A stretch of DNA of 44,497 nucleotides from an uncultured Spirochaeta sp. (GTDB lineage Bacteria; Spirochaetota; Spirochaetia; DTKZ01). The notes under the pieces were generated by a model. It saw only the letters and a program-made list of their open reading frames with translations, had not been told where the DNA came from and did no database searches. Shown piece after piece: positions 24,600 through 33,183 of the stretch; position 1 is the stretch's first letter, and each line of letters begins with the position of its first letter. The DNA is taken from NCBI GenBank assembly GCA_937140905.1, contig CAKZQO010000239.1:1-44497 (forward strand), written 5' to 3'. The position numbers were made by a program, and so were the translations under genes.

Positions 24600-25241
24600 G
24601 TGATTCGGGCTATACTATTCGATCTAGATAACACTCTTTACCCTGCATCCTCTGGTTTGGACCGAGAAATCGATCGAAGAATGACAATCTTCACCTCTCG
24701 GTATTTAGGGATATCTGAAAAAGAGGCCCATATTCTGCGAAAAACGGACGCTCGGGCGTATGGAACCACCCTGCAGTGGCTTCGGGAAGCGTATGGATTT
24801 CACGACATAGAAGAATACATGATGGAAGTCCATCCCACGAATGTATCTTCCTTTCTATCTTACAACCCAACGTTAGTGGAGATGTTGAGTTCTCTATCTT
24901 ATCCAAAGGTAATCCTTACCAATTCCCCCTTGGAACATGCGGAACGGGTACTGGAATGTCTTAAGATACGATCCTACTTCGATGCTGTCTTGGATATCCG
25001 GTTCAATCAGTTTCGAGGCAAACCATATCCTGAAGCTTACTACCGGGCGGTAGACCTACTCGGAACCCAGATCGAGGAAGTCTTATTCGTGGACGATCTT
25101 CCCCCCTACCTCACTGCCTTTAAAGCCCTGGGAGGACATCCCCTACTGGTAGATGAAGAGGGGAACCATACGGATATAGGGATCCCTACCATTCCTACCG
25201 TGCTAGATTTACCATCCTACCTAAACAGGATCGCGTCGTAA
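24600..25241 (+). CDS. HAD-family pyrimidine 5'-nucleotidase (SDT1-like)
   Basis: 213 residues starting with GTG at 24600, which places the HAD motif I at the very N-terminus (MIRAILFDLDNTLYP, nucleophile Asp8, acid Asp10). Motif II is Thr in ILTNSPLEHA, motif III the Lys in RGKPYPEAY, motif IV VDDLPPYL. The DLDNTLYP variant is typical of the pyrimidine 5'-nucleotidase (SDT1/YjjG-like) branch that dephosphorylates UMP and CMP, though other small phosphates cannot be excluded. A helical cap lies between motifs I and II. Only a weak GGA ribosome-binding site precedes the GTG. It follows the CBM-like gene by 40 bases. Confidence 0.85.
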   Translation: MIRAILFDLDNTLYPASSGLDREIDRRMTIFTSRYLGISEKEAHILRKTDARAYGTTLQWLREAYGFHDIEEYMMEVHPTNVSSFLSYNPTLVEMLSSLSYPKVILTNSPLEHAERVLECLKIRSYFDAVLDIRFNQFRGKPYPEAYYRAVDLLGTQIEEVLFVDDLPPYLTAFKALGGHPLLVDEEGNHTDIGIPTIPTVLDLPSYLNRIAS

Positions 25242-25271
25242 AAAATACCAATACCTTCTAGGATTCGGTAT

Positions 25272-26213
25272 TCAAGTAGGAACTATTGGATTGGAGGCTT
25301 CTGATTCTTCTTTCAGACGTTTTTGCTTCGAATGGAGAATCCAAGCCCGTATGGCTCCCCATACCGCATACCCACAGAAACCTACCACTGCTGCAAGTTG
25401 TAAGTTCCATACCGCAAACAGGATAGCTACAGAAGCCCAGATGAAACTGGAAAAGGGTTTTTTACCCTTGAAATACACATTCACCACATGGGGATAACGG
25501 ACTCGAGTAACCATCAAGACTGCGGCTGCTATCGTTGCTATGGGGAGAATCCAGTAGATGGCTCCATCTACCCATGCATAGAGAGTTTCATACCGGTTAA
25601 GGAATTTAGGTAAAAAATCCTGTTGAAAAACCACTAGGCTTACGATGATTCCAGCAGCCGCAGGGGATGGGAGGCCTGAAAATGTCATATGAGCACTTTC
25701 ATCCTCTTCGTTCTCAACATTGAATCGGGCTAAGCGAATAATGGTACCGCATACATACACCACCGCACAGAAACCGATCGTCTTCAATACCAACCCTTGG
25801 AAGAATAGGGAAGAAAACGAGATACTCCTGACTTTCAATTCCATCACCTTCAGCATGAGAAACGCAGGGGCTACACCGAAACTGATGGCATCTGATAGAC
25901 TATCCAGCTGACCGCCAAAACTAGTGGTAGATTTGCTTAACCGGGCAACTCGACCATCTAGCATATCCGCCACCATGGCCAGGAACACCATGTACCCTGC
26001 CATGGCAAAGAAGGTAAGCCCGAACCGTTGATTCAACGGCCTTTCGAAGCTTGCCGCTCGACTGGTATAGCTGATCGCAATGAACCCAGCGATCCCGTTC
26101 ATAAGAGTTATGAGGGAGGGAAGAATCGCTATGTAGCGCAACCGTTGTCTGGGTGGCTTGCCTTCGGTTTCACTCTTCTCCCTTCGCCGTAGAAAATGTC
26201 GTAATTTCCCCAT
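25272..26213 (-). CDS. pssA: CDP-diacylglycerol--serine O-phosphatidyltransferase
   Basis: 313 residues. The CDP-alcohol phosphotransferase motif D-G-x2-A-R-x8-G-x3-D-x3-D is complete (DGRVARLSKSTTSFGGQLDS, then LSD). About eight hydrophobic segments follow and precede it, so it is the integral-membrane, B. subtilis-type PssA. It makes phosphatidylserine from CDP-diacylglycerol and serine. The polar N-terminal ~25 residues and C-terminal ~25 residues are cytoplasmic. It begins 33 bases after psd, so the two steps to phosphatidylethanolamine are encoded together. Confidence 0.93.
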   Translation of the reverse strand: MGKLRHFLRRREKSETEGKPPRQRLRYIAILPSLITLMNGIAGFIAISYTSRAASFERPLNQRFGLTFFAMAGYMVFLAMVADMLDGRVARLSKSTTSFGGQLDSLSDAISFGVAPAFLMLKVMELKVRSISFSSLFFQGLVLKTIGFCAVVYVCGTIIRLARFNVENEEDESAHMTFSGLPSPAAAGIIVSLVVFQQDFLPKFLNRYETLYAWVDGAIYWILPIATIAAAVLMVTRVRYPHVVNVYFKGKKPFSSFIWASVAILFAVWNLQLAAVVGFCGYAVWGAIRAWILHSKQKRLKEESEASNPIVPT

Positions 26214-26246
26214 TCATTTCCCGCCTAATTCTTTTCCATGCCTGGA

Positions 26247-26918
26247 TTATTGATACCGGACAAGACTCGATAGTCCTGCTTTCACTTTGTCCCCTACCTT
26301 TACTTCCAACATTGCTTTGTCATCCTTAGGCAGGTAGAGTTCGGTTCTAGAACCGAACTTGATCATCCCAAACCGTTCACCCTGCTGTAAGGAATCTCCT
26401 GGCCCAACTGCACACACGATTCGTCGTGCAATGGCTCCACTGATTTGACGCACCAGAAGGGGAGAGATAGGTTCTGCCAATCGCTCCATGTACACATCAT
26501 TGGACTCGTTCACCCTCCCTGAATCCGGAGACATGGCATTCTTGAAAGCCCCTTTCCGGTATTCGATCCGCGTTATCCGAACCGCACAGGGGGCTCGATT
26601 GATGTGAACGTTGAAGACACTGAGAAAAATTCCAATCCGCAGAGCAGGAGCTCCCAGCGGAGAATCGGAGACCTCCGTGATATCCGTTACCGTTCCATCG
26701 GCAGGGGAAAGCAGAACTTTTTCATCCTTTGGAACTTGCCGTTCTGGATCTCGAAAGAAGGCAAGGCAAAAGATGAACAACACTCCTAGAATCCCTTCCA
26801 GAATAAGAAGGGCACCCGAAGGTTTTACCCAGAAAAGGAGAAGAATCATGACTGTTAGAAGAATCCCTGGGTAGATGATTACCTGCGGAATTCCATACTT
26901 TGTAATGGGAAGTTTCAT
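26247..26918 (-). CDS. psd: Phosphatidylserine decarboxylase proenzyme, short (PsdA-like) type
   Basis: 223 residues from the ATG at 26918; an in-frame TTG at 26954 lies inside the trpB terminator and doubles as a -35 box. Two N-terminal membrane helices (~10-50) precede the catalytic domain (LSPADGTV, FLSVFNVHINRAP, and the self-cleavage motif FGSR, where the Ser becomes the pyruvoyl group). This FGSR variant and the short length are typical of the PsdA/archaetidylserine-decarboxylase-like branch rather than the LGST E. coli form. It converts phosphatidylserine to phosphatidylethanolamine in the inner membrane. pssA follows. A leaderless-type promoter lies immediately upstream. Confidence 0.93.
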   Translation of the reverse strand: MKLPITKYGIPQVIIYPGILLTVMILLLFWVKPSGALLILEGILGVLFIFCLAFFRDPERQVPKDEKVLLSPADGTVTDITEVSDSPLGAPALRIGIFLSVFNVHINRAPCAVRITRIEYRKGAFKNAMSPDSGRVNESNDVYMERLAEPISPLLVRQISGAIARRIVCAVGPGDSLQQGERFGMIKFGSRTELYLPKDDKAMLEVKVGDKVKAGLSSLVRYQ

Positions 26919-26925
26919 TGGCGGA

Positions 26926-26954
26926 ATTGTAAAGAAAATAGCCCCTCCGCTCAA
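26926..26954 (-). promoter_or_regulatory. psd-pssA promoter, leaderless type, overlapping the trpB terminator
   Basis: TTGAGC (26954-26949), 17 bases, TACAAT (26931-26926) on the minus strand; 7 bases separate the -10 box from the psd ATG at 26918. The -35 box falls in the loop and right stem of the preceding terminator hairpin. Confidence 0.6.
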
Positions 26955-26962
26955 GAGGGGCT
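26940..26962 (-). terminator. Rho-independent terminator after trpB
   Basis: On the minus strand the stem AGCCCCT / AGGGGCT (7 pairs) encloses a 9-base loop and is followed by ATTTTCTTT. It begins 18 bases after the trpB stop. Confidence 0.75.
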
Positions 26963-26980
26963 AAAAACAGTACTTTGGCT

Positions 26981-28363
26981 CTATTTTGTTCCTAACGGCT
27001 CAGGTTTGGGGAAATTCTTGATGGCTTCCAGATTTTTTTCGATTTCAGCCATGGGGAGTTCGAAATCGGACAACTCTCCCTTCATGAACATGTCATACCC
27101 TTTCAGATCGACCAATCCATGTCCCGAGAGATTAAAGACAATCACTTTCTCCTTTCCCTCTTCCCTGGCTTTCTCCGCTTCCCGAATGGCACTCGCTACA
27201 GCATGACTCGTCTCGGGCGCCACGATGATCCCCTCGGTACGGGCAAACGTAAGGGCAGCCCGAAAACATTCCAGTTGCTGGATCGCCACGGGCCGTATCA
27301 AACCCAAACGGGCAGCCTGCGATACCAGGGGTGCCATGCCATGGTACCTAAGGCCTCCTGCATGGATGGGAGCAGGAACGAAGGTATGTCCCAAAGTGTA
27401 CATAGGCAGGAGAGGAGTCATGCCAGAAAAATCCCCCAGGTCATAGAGGTACGGACCCTTCGTAAGGGTGGGACAGGAGGCAGGTTCCACGGGGATGATA
27501 TCGATCTGTGCGCCGTTGATCTTATCCGCCACGAAGGGGAAGGCTAATCCAGCGAAATTGCTCCCCCCTCCAGCGCATCCAATAACGACATCCACTTTCT
27601 TTTCGCCGGCTAAAGCCAGTTGCTTCTTGGTCTCCAGGCCAATGACAGTCTGATGCAACATCACGTGGTTCAACACACTACCCAACGCGTACTTAGTGGA
27701 ATGAGTCGGATCCGTTACCGCCATCTCCACCGCTTCACTGATGGCAATCCCCAGACTTCCAGGAGTATTAGGATCCTTTGCCAATACATCCCTTCCCGCT
27801 TGGGTACGGTCTGAAGGGCTCGGGATGCATTCCGCTCCCCAGGTTTGCATCATCATTTTCCGGTAGGGCTTTTGGTCATAGCTGATCCTCACCATGAACA
27901 CCTGACATTCCAACCCAACCTGCGCGCACGCGAAAGCGAGGGCGCTACCCCACTGCCCGGCGCCAGTTTCGGTAGTAAGCTTTTTAACCCCTTCCCGCTT
28001 GTTATACCAGGCTTGAGCTACGGCCGTGTTGGGCTTGTGACTTCCTGCGGGGGAGAGACTCTCGTTCTTGTAATAGATGCGGGCCGGGGTTTTCAGGTAT
28101 TTCTCCAAGGAGTAGGCTCGATGGAGAGGGGTGGGGCGCCATTTGGCTAAGATCTGGATCACCTCTTCCGGAATATCGATCCACCGTTTGGTGGAGACTT
28201 CTTGCTCGATCAGAGCGTTGGGGAAGATGGGTCTAAGCATCTCCGGAGTAATCGGTTTTCCATCGGGGGTCAACGGTGGTGGCATAGGTACAGGTAGATC
28301 AGCGTTCAAATTATACCATTGCCGGGGCAGATCACTTTCATGCAGAACGATTTTAGTTGTCAT
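26981..28363 (-). CDS. TrpB2-type tryptophan synthase beta chain-like PLP enzyme
   Basis: 460 residues, about 60 longer than TrpB1, with the long N-terminal region of the TrpB2 branch ([26 protein letters not shown]). The PLP lysine is Lys110 in AGSHKPNTA, and the glycine-rich phosphate loop is [24 protein letters not shown] and [10 protein letters not shown] are family motifs. TrpB2 enzymes can make tryptophan from indole and serine without TrpA, or act as serine-using salvage enzymes. No other trp gene is visible, which fits an indole-salvage role. AAGGAG lies before the ATG; a consensus promoter and an 18-base dyad lie upstream. A terminator separates it from psd. Confidence 0.92.
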   Translation of the reverse strand: MTTKIVLHESDLPRQWYNLNADLPVPMPPPLTPDGKPITPEMLRPIFPNALIEQEVSTKRWIDIPEEVIQILAKWRPTPLHRAYSLEKYLKTPARIYYKNESLSPAGSHKPNTAVAQAWYNKREGVKKLTTETGAGQWGSALAFACAQVGLECQVFMVRISYDQKPYRKMMMQTWGAECIPSPSDRTQAGRDVLAKDPNTPGSLGIAISEAVEMAVTDPTHSTKYALGSVLNHVMLHQTVIGLETKKQLALAGEKKVDVVIGCAGGGSNFAGLAFPFVADKINGAQIDIIPVEPASCPTLTKGPYLYDLGDFSGMTPLLPMYTLGHTFVPAPIHAGGLRYHGMAPLVSQAARLGLIRPVAIQQLECFRAALTFARTEGIIVAPETSHAVASAIREAEKAREEGKEKVIVFNLSGHGLVDLKGYDMFMKGELSDFELPMAEIEKNLEAIKNFPKPEPLGTK

Positions 28364-28382
28364 GGTGACTCCTTATCCTAAT

Positions 28383-28400
28383 GTTTCTATTAGTAGAAAC
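28383..28400. promoter_or_regulatory. Candidate operator in the trpB2 leader
   Basis: Perfect dyad GTTTCTA-TTAG-TAGAAAC in the leader, just downstream of the predicted start point (~28406) and before the Shine-Dalgarno. Its place suggests a repressor site or a small RNA hairpin; it does not match the E. coli TrpR operator. Confidence 0.45.
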
Positions 28401-28412
28401 AGCGTGATGGTT

Positions 28413-28441
28413 AGCATAGTGGTTATACTACATTCTGTCAA
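28413..28441 (-). promoter_or_regulatory. trpB2 promoter
   Basis: A consensus TTGACA (28441-28436), 17 bases, and TATGCT (28418-28413) on the minus strand; the start near 28406 gives a ~43-base leader. Confidence 0.75.
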
Positions 28442-28501
28442 GCACCCCTTGATTTTTCTTCACTGAGAGTAGATCATTAGACCTAAACAGGAGGGGGCCG
28501 T

Positions 28502-28855
28502 ATGCATGCTTCAGAAGAACATCATCGGTTCGACAAATTAATCCGCAAGTACTACTGCGACCAACAGATGATCCGTGAACTCTTGAAAATCCTCATTCGA
28601 GATCTACCAAAATCCTTGCACGAGCTGGAAGATGGCTTGATGGAAACGAATGTCCTCAAAGTACGTAAAGCCGCTCATAGCCTTGCCAATATCAGTGGCA
28701 CCGTATTGGAAGCCGAGATTCTCGAGCTTGCCCGTAAAGTAGAGTATGCCTGTGCATCCCAAAACTTGAAAGATGTGGAATCGTACCTTCCCCCCCTCCG
28801 GCAGAGGGTTTCTGAACTCTGCGTCGATGCAGACAAATACCTCCATGTATCCTGA
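28502..28855 (+). CDS. Histidine phosphotransfer (HPt) domain protein
   Basis: 117 residues, essentially one HPt four-helix domain. The phosphoacceptor is His59 in KAAHSLANISG, which matches the AHsLKG-type HPt motif. It carries no kinase or receiver domain, so it must shuttle phosphate between a hybrid kinase and a response regulator encoded elsewhere. GGAGGGGG 5-6 bases upstream gives a strong ribosome-binding site. The transporter gene starts 9 bases downstream and is probably cotranscribed, but no functional link is evident. Confidence 0.88.
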   Translation: MHASEEHHRFDKLIRKYYCDQQMIRELLKILIRDLPKSLHELEDGLMETNVLKVRKAAHSLANISGTVLEAEILELARKVEYACASQNLKDVESYLPPLRQRVSELCVDADKYLHVS

Positions 28856-28864
28856 ACACGCCGT

Positions 28865-30079
28865 ATGATTCGCGACCTTATTGTACTTGTTTCCATTGCG
28901 GGAATCGCGATAGGAAGAATTCCCTATCTTCGAATGAACAGAGCCTCCATCGCGTTCGTCGGTGCAGTAGCCGTGGTTGCCTTTGGAGGCCTTCCCTTGG
29001 AAAAAGCGGCAAAAGCTTTGGATCTAGAGACTCTAGTGCTTCTTTTTTCCATGATGGTGATATCCGTAAACCTCCAACTATCGGGGTTTTTTCGCATTGC
29101 CGAAGACCGGATTACCCGGTTTGCTCGAACTCCCCGCCAGCTTCTATCCCTTATCCTCCTATCCTCGGGTATATTTTCCGCCTTTTTCCTGAACGATACA
29201 GTCGTACTGATGTTCACCCCTCTGGTAACCATCATCGTTCTGGAACTAAAACGCAACCCCATCCCTTACCTCATTGGTCTAGGGGTTTCGGCCAACATCG
29301 GATCTGCAATGACCATCATTGGTAACCCGCAGAACATGATGATCGGAGTTACCTCCCGAATCGATTTCTTTAAATTCCTCGGGATACTGAGCGTGCCTTC
29401 GTTACTTGGTTTAATCGTTGCCTATGGGGTGATTGTGTTCTTCTTTCGAGAGGAGTTTGCTCCCTATCGCTTCCCTCCCATTCCACAACACCGACGATTC
29501 GTGTATCCGCCATTATTGTGGAAGAGTCTTACGTCCTTGGGTATTTTCCTTCTAGGGATTCTATTACGAATTCCCCTGCCCTTTGCAGGACTTCTCGCTG
29601 CATCCTTCCTACTCGTTACCCGAAGGATCCATCCCGAAAAGGTTTTTAATGATGTGGACTGGTCTCTCCTCGTTCTATTTGCAGGGCTCTTCGTGTTGAT
29701 CGAAGCTCTCGATCAGGACCAATTCTTTCACCGCTTCATCGAGTACCTGACATCCTTTGCCGAGTCCAACACGTTTGTATTTTCCACTGTGGCAGCTGTG
29801 TTGAGTAACCTAGTTTCCAACGTTCCCGCAGTGATGCTATTGAAACCTGGCATCTCCCTACTAACTCATCCAGAAAAAGCCTGGATTACCCTGGCAATGG
29901 CCAGTACCTTTGCAGGGAACTTTACTCTTTTGGGATCCATCGCGAACTTAATCGTAGCAGAATCGGCTCGTAAACATGGAGTTCATCTCGGATTCTTCCA
30001 GTTCCTCAAGGTAGGGGTACCCCTAACGATTCTCACCATCCTTTTGGGAGCAGCCTGGATCGAGTTCCTGTATCCATGA
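28865..30079 (+). CDS. ArsB/SLC13-type anion permease
   Basis: 404 residues with about ten to eleven membrane helices. The ion-transporter superfamily halves are visible: FFLNDTVVLMFTPL with the following SANIGSAMTIIGNPQNMMIG loop in the first half, and NLVSNVPAVMLLKP with AGNFTLLGSIANLIVAE in the second. These paired N-D/N-V-P and G-N-P/G-S-x-A-N motifs are typical of the ArsB/NhaD/DASS (SLC13, YbiR-like) group. Substrates in the group include arsenite, dicarboxylates, sulfate and sodium/proton, so the substrate stays open. It lies 9 bases after the HPt gene and converges with fabF with a 4-base gap. Confidence 0.85.
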   Translation: MIRDLIVLVSIAGIAIGRIPYLRMNRASIAFVGAVAVVAFGGLPLEKAAKALDLETLVLLFSMMVISVNLQLSGFFRIAEDRITRFARTPRQLLSLILLSSGIFSAFFLNDTVVLMFTPLVTIIVLELKRNPIPYLIGLGVSANIGSAMTIIGNPQNMMIGVTSRIDFFKFLGILSVPSLLGLIVAYGVIVFFFREEFAPYRFPPIPQHRRFVYPPLLWKSLTSLGIFLLGILLRIPLPFAGLLAASFLLVTRRIHPEKVFNDVDWSLLVLFAGLFVLIEALDQDQFFHRFIEYLTSFAESNTFVFSTVAAVLSNLVSNVPAVMLLKPGISLLTHPEKAWITLAMASTFAGNFTLLGSIANLIVAESARKHGVHLGFFQFLKVGVPLTILTILLGAAWIEFLYP

Positions 30080-30083
30080 AGGG

Positions 30084-31334
30084 CTATTCTTCGTATTTCT
30101 TGAAGACCACGATTCCGTTATGCCCTCCAAACCCAAAGGTATTGGACATGGCGTAACGAATCTCGCCAGGAACTCCTTTGTTAGGCACATAGTCCAGGTC
30201 GCAGAGAGGATCGGGATTCTGCAGGTTGATGGTTGCCGGGAAGAATTGATCCTTGATCGCCAACACACAGATAAGTGCCTCGATCCCACCAGCGGCTCCT
30301 AGACAATGCCCCGTCATACTCTTGGTAGAGGAAACTTTTAGATTATAGGCATGATCCCCAAAGGCGGCTTTGATCGCAGCCGTTTCAATGGGGTCGTTCA
30401 TGGGTGTGGAAGTGCCGTGGGCATTGATGTAATCGATGTCCTCTGGTCGCAATCCCGCATCAGCCAACGCCATCCGCATAGCCGCAATGGCCCCCTTACC
30501 CTCAGGGTGAGGAGCCGTAAGGTGATTGGCGTCACATGTGGCTCCATACCCTCCATACTCGGCATAGATCTTCGCACCCCGTTTCTTCGCATGCTCTAGA
30601 CTCTCCAAGACAAGAATCCCCGCCCCTTCTCCCATGACAAATCCATCCCTATCCTTATCGAAAGGTCGGGACGCTTCCGTAGGTCGATCGTTGTATTTCG
30701 TGCTAAGAGCTTGAATCACATTGAAGCCCGCCACTCCAAAGGGAGTGATGGCCGATTCTACCCCGCCTGTGAGGACGAAATCACAAATTCCCTTTTCGAT
30801 CCAAAAAACTGCATTCCCGATAGCGTCAGTACCCGAGGCACACGCAGTGGTTACCGTAAAACAGGGCCCCTCCAATCCTAGCATAATCGCCACATTCCCA
30901 GGACCGATATTAGCAATGAGTTTAGGAATCGTCATAGGAGGAACACGGCTTGGACCCTTTTCCAATAAGGCGGTATGGGAAGTTTCCACGGTTTCGAATC
31001 CTCCAATTCCCACTCCCAGGATAACCCCTGCCCGAGTAGGATCAAAGGTACCTTCTAAAAGTCCAGCATCCCTCACCGCTTCCTTAGCTGCCGCCACTGC
31101 GAACTGGGAAAACATATCCATTTTTCGAGCATCTTTCCCGTCCATGTAATTCTTGGGATCAAAGCCTTTAACTTCCGCGGCAATCTTGGTTAGGAGTTGG
31201 GATGGATCGAATCGGGTGATGGGACCAACTCCGGATCTGTTCATTTTAATGCTTTCCCACGTGGAAGCTACGTCCAATCCCAGAGGTGTGATCGCTCCCA
31301 ATCCAGTTACTACAATACGCGTTCCTCTTCCCAT
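30084..31334 (-). CDS. fabF: 3-oxoacyl-[acyl-carrier-protein] synthase II
   Basis: 416 residues from the ATG at 31334, one base after the fabG stop and preceded by GGGGAT inside fabG; a longer open frame to 31352 overlaps fabG. The Cys-His-His triad is intact: Cys165 (TTACASGTD), His in INAHGTSTPMND, and His in STKSMTGHCLGAAG with its Lys. GFGGHNG near the C-terminus is the standard FabF ending. It condenses malonyl-ACP with acyl-ACP in the elongation cycle. Last gene of fabD-fabG-fabF; no acpP or fabH is present in the cluster, so ACP must be encoded elsewhere. Confidence 0.97.
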   Translation of the reverse strand: MGRGTRIVVTGLGAITPLGLDVASTWESIKMNRSGVGPITRFDPSQLLTKIAAEVKGFDPKNYMDGKDARKMDMFSQFAVAAAKEAVRDAGLLEGTFDPTRAGVILGVGIGGFETVETSHTALLEKGPSRVPPMTIPKLIANIGPGNVAIMLGLEGPCFTVTTACASGTDAIGNAVFWIEKGICDFVLTGGVESAITPFGVAGFNVIQALSTKYNDRPTEASRPFDKDRDGFVMGEGAGILVLESLEHAKKRGAKIYAEYGGYGATCDANHLTAPHPEGKGAIAAMRMALADAGLRPEDIDYINAHGTSTPMNDPIETAAIKAAFGDHAYNLKVSSTKSMTGHCLGAAGGIEALICVLAIKDQFFPATINLQNPDPLCDLDYVPNKGVPGEIRYAMSNTFGFGGHNGIVVFKKYEE

Positions 31335-31335
31335 G

Positions 31336-32082
31336 CTACATCCCCAATCCACCTGTCACGTGCAGTACATGCCCTGTAATGTAAGCAGATAGATCGCTCG
31401 CCAGGAACAAAGCCGCTTTTGCCACATCCTCTGGCAATCCCAGTCGTCCCATTGGGATTTGCACAAAGAGGGCTTTCCTCTGCTCGTCCGTCAACTTATC
31501 CGTCATCTTGGTTTGGATGAAACCCGGTGCAATGGCATTTACCCGGATATTCCGAGAGGCTACTTCCCGAGCTAGACTCTTGGTAAACCCAATCAATCCC
31601 GCTTTGGAAGCTGCGTAGTTTACCTGCCCGCCATTCCCTATGACCCCCACAATGGAGGCAATATTGATGACCGATCCAGGGCGCTTCTTCATGAACATAT
31701 CCTGGACTACTACTTTAGAAATATAGAACGCCGATGTGAGATTTATAGCCAATACATCGTTCCAATCCTTACTACTCATCCGAAAAGATAGATTATCCCG
31801 GGTAATACCTGCATTGTTCACCAGAACATCGATCCCTCCCGACTCTTTAAGGATTTCCTTGCATACCGCCGTAATTCCCGCTTCATCAGCCACGTTTCCT
31901 TCTTTAAAAGTGACAGTTACACCATTCGCTTTTGCCACTTCCTGGTACTCCGTAAAGGAATCACCCTGCTGAATATCGATGTACCATACCGAAGCTCCAT
32001 TCTTGAGAAACAGGAGAACCATTTCCCTTCCAATTCCCTGGGCACCCCCAGTGATCAACACATTCTTTCCCTTTACCAGCAT
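31336..32082 (-). CDS. fabG: 3-oxoacyl-[acyl-carrier-protein] reductase
   Basis: 248 residues from the ATG at 32082, preceded by GGAGGATA; the in-frame TTG at 32094 is part of that ribosome-binding site. NADPH loop TGGAQGIG, NNAG, the catalytic Ser in NIASIVG, and Tyr-x3-Lys in NYAASKAG are present, with the FabG-type C-terminus GHVLHVTGGLGM. It reduces 3-oxoacyl-ACP in the elongation cycle. It is separated from fabD and from fabF by a single base each, so translation is coupled. Confidence 0.95.
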   Translation of the reverse strand: MLVKGKNVLITGGAQGIGREMVLLFLKNGASVWYIDIQQGDSFTEYQEVAKANGVTVTFKEGNVADEAGITAVCKEILKESGGIDVLVNNAGITRDNLSFRMSSKDWNDVLAINLTSAFYISKVVVQDMFMKKRPGSVINIASIVGVIGNGGQVNYAASKAGLIGFTKSLAREVASRNIRVNAIAPGFIQTKMTDKLTDEQRKALFVQIPMGRLGLPEDVAKAALFLASDLSAYITGHVLHVTGGLGM

Positions 32083-32083
32083 T

Positions 32084-33016
32084 CTATCCTCCAATACCTA
32101 TCTTAATAATTTCTTCCCACTTACCTACCGGTACACAAACCGGATTCGCACAAAATGTTTTCCATAGACCCGTAAGAACTGTTCCAGGTCCGGTCTCCAA
32201 TAGTTCATCGTATCCTTCTAGTTTAATTTCCTCTTCTACCGTTGTCCATCTAACGGGCGATACGATCTGCTCACTAGCCAATCGTTTTGCTTCCTCTCCG
32301 CTAGCAATGCGATTCCCAGTGACATTCGAGTAAAGAGGAATGCGAGGATCCTGAAAAACAACCTCCCTCAGGACTGCTTCGAACCGTTCCTTCGCCTCTC
32401 TTAGGAGAGGACTGTGAAAGGGGCCAGATACTTTTAGACGGATCACCCTTTTTGCCCCGGATTGTTTCAGCTTCTCCTCGGCCTGGGATAGACCCCGAGC
32501 CGTGCCACTTATCACAGTCTGAAGAGGGCTGTTGTAATTGGCAGGATACACATCTTCGATTCCACTTAATATTTCCTCAATTCGGGAAGCTTCCAACCCA
32601 ATCACTGCCGCCATCCCTGCTTTCCCCTCGGCGCTATCCCACTTTCGGGAGGCCTGTTCCATCAGAGCCCCCCGTATTTGCACGAGTTTGAAAGTGTCTT
32701 CAATCGAAAGGACTCCTGCTTCTGCCAACGCTGCGTACTCTCCCAAACTAAAACCGGCTACGCCATTCGGATAAATACCCCGTTCTCGCAGAGCTTCCGA
32801 AACAGCTAGATTCACTAGAGTAATCACCACTTGAGCAATCTCGGTAGATTTCAACTCTTCTTCCGTTCCCTCGGACAGGATCTTGAAGAGATCCATCTGG
32901 GTTAGGGTTGAGGCCTTTTGAAACAACTCTTTCACCCGGTCGGAATGCTTAAAAAGATCCATCCCCATCCCTGGATACTGCGCACCCTGGCCAGGGAATA
33001 GGTATACGCGTTTCAT
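32084..33016 (-). CDS. fabD: Malonyl-CoA--[acyl-carrier-protein] transacylase
   Basis: 310 residues from the ATG at 33016, where the family N-terminus MKRVYLFPGQGAQYPGMG begins; the upstream in-frame stretch to 33118 is promoter DNA. The nucleophile is Ser90 in GFSLGEYAAL (GFSLG instead of the more usual GHSLG), the partner His is in SGPFHSPLL, and the GQGAQ oxyanion motif is intact. It loads malonyl groups onto ACP. First gene of fabDGF. No clear ribosome-binding site at the usual distance; a promoter ends 7 bases before the ATG, with a 17-base palindrome directly upstream of its -35 box. Confidence 0.95.
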   Translation of the reverse strand: MKRVYLFPGQGAQYPGMGMDLFKHSDRVKELFQKASTLTQMDLFKILSEGTEEELKSTEIAQVVITLVNLAVSEALRERGIYPNGVAGFSLGEYAALAEAGVLSIEDTFKLVQIRGALMEQASRKWDSAEGKAGMAAVIGLEASRIEEILSGIEDVYPANYNSPLQTVISGTARGLSQAEEKLKQSGAKRVIRLKVSGPFHSPLLREAKERFEAVLREVVFQDPRIPLYSNVTGNRIASGEEAKRLASEQIVSPVRWTTVEEEIKLEGYDELLETGPGTVLTGLWKTFCANPVCVPVGKWEEIIKIGIGG

Positions 33017-33023
33017 GGTGCCG

Positions 33024-33052
33024 ACCTTACCATAGGGGTCGATGGGTGTCAA
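33024..33052 (-). promoter_or_regulatory. fabDGF promoter
   Basis: A consensus TTGACA (33052-33047), 17 bases, and a weak TAAGGT (33029-33024) on the minus strand, 7 bases from the fabD ATG. The weak -10 box suggests either activator dependence or that the AAGG is instead a ribosome-binding site for a longer transcript. Confidence 0.5.
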
Positions 33053-33069
33053 GTCGGCCGACGGCCGAC
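33053..33069. promoter_or_regulatory. Palindromic operator candidate upstream of fabD
   Basis: A perfect 8-1-8 palindrome, GTCGGCCGACGGCCGAC, abutting the fabD -35 box. It is also ~52 bases upstream of the -35 box of the divergent cytidylate-kinase-like gene. The placement suits an activator or repressor of fatty acid synthesis. Confidence 0.5.
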
Positions 33070-33121
33070 AAAAATATGATTTCTCCTTTTTTCTTTGTTC
33101 GAAAGAATTACAGTACAAAGT

Positions 33122-33150
33122 TTGCCTGTATCGTTGGAAAGCATTATACT
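33122..33150 (+). promoter_or_regulatory. Promoter of the cytidylate-kinase-like/BON gene
   Basis: TTGCCT (33122-33127), 17 bases, TATACT (33145-33150). The start near 33157 leaves a ~27-base leader with GGGGAGGAGG before the ATG at 33184. Confidence 0.65.
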
Positions 33151-33183
33151 AGATCTAGACCCATTCAGGGGAGGAGGTGTCTT

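Noticed and set aside
25242-25271. AATACC/GGTATT hairpin between the HAD gene and pssA
   Set aside because: Short stem, long loop and no T-tract in either direction, so I do not call it a terminator.
26919-26954. Extended Psd N-terminus from the TTG at 26954
   Set aside because: The extension is terminator and promoter DNA; the ATG at 26918 begins at the normal family N-terminus.
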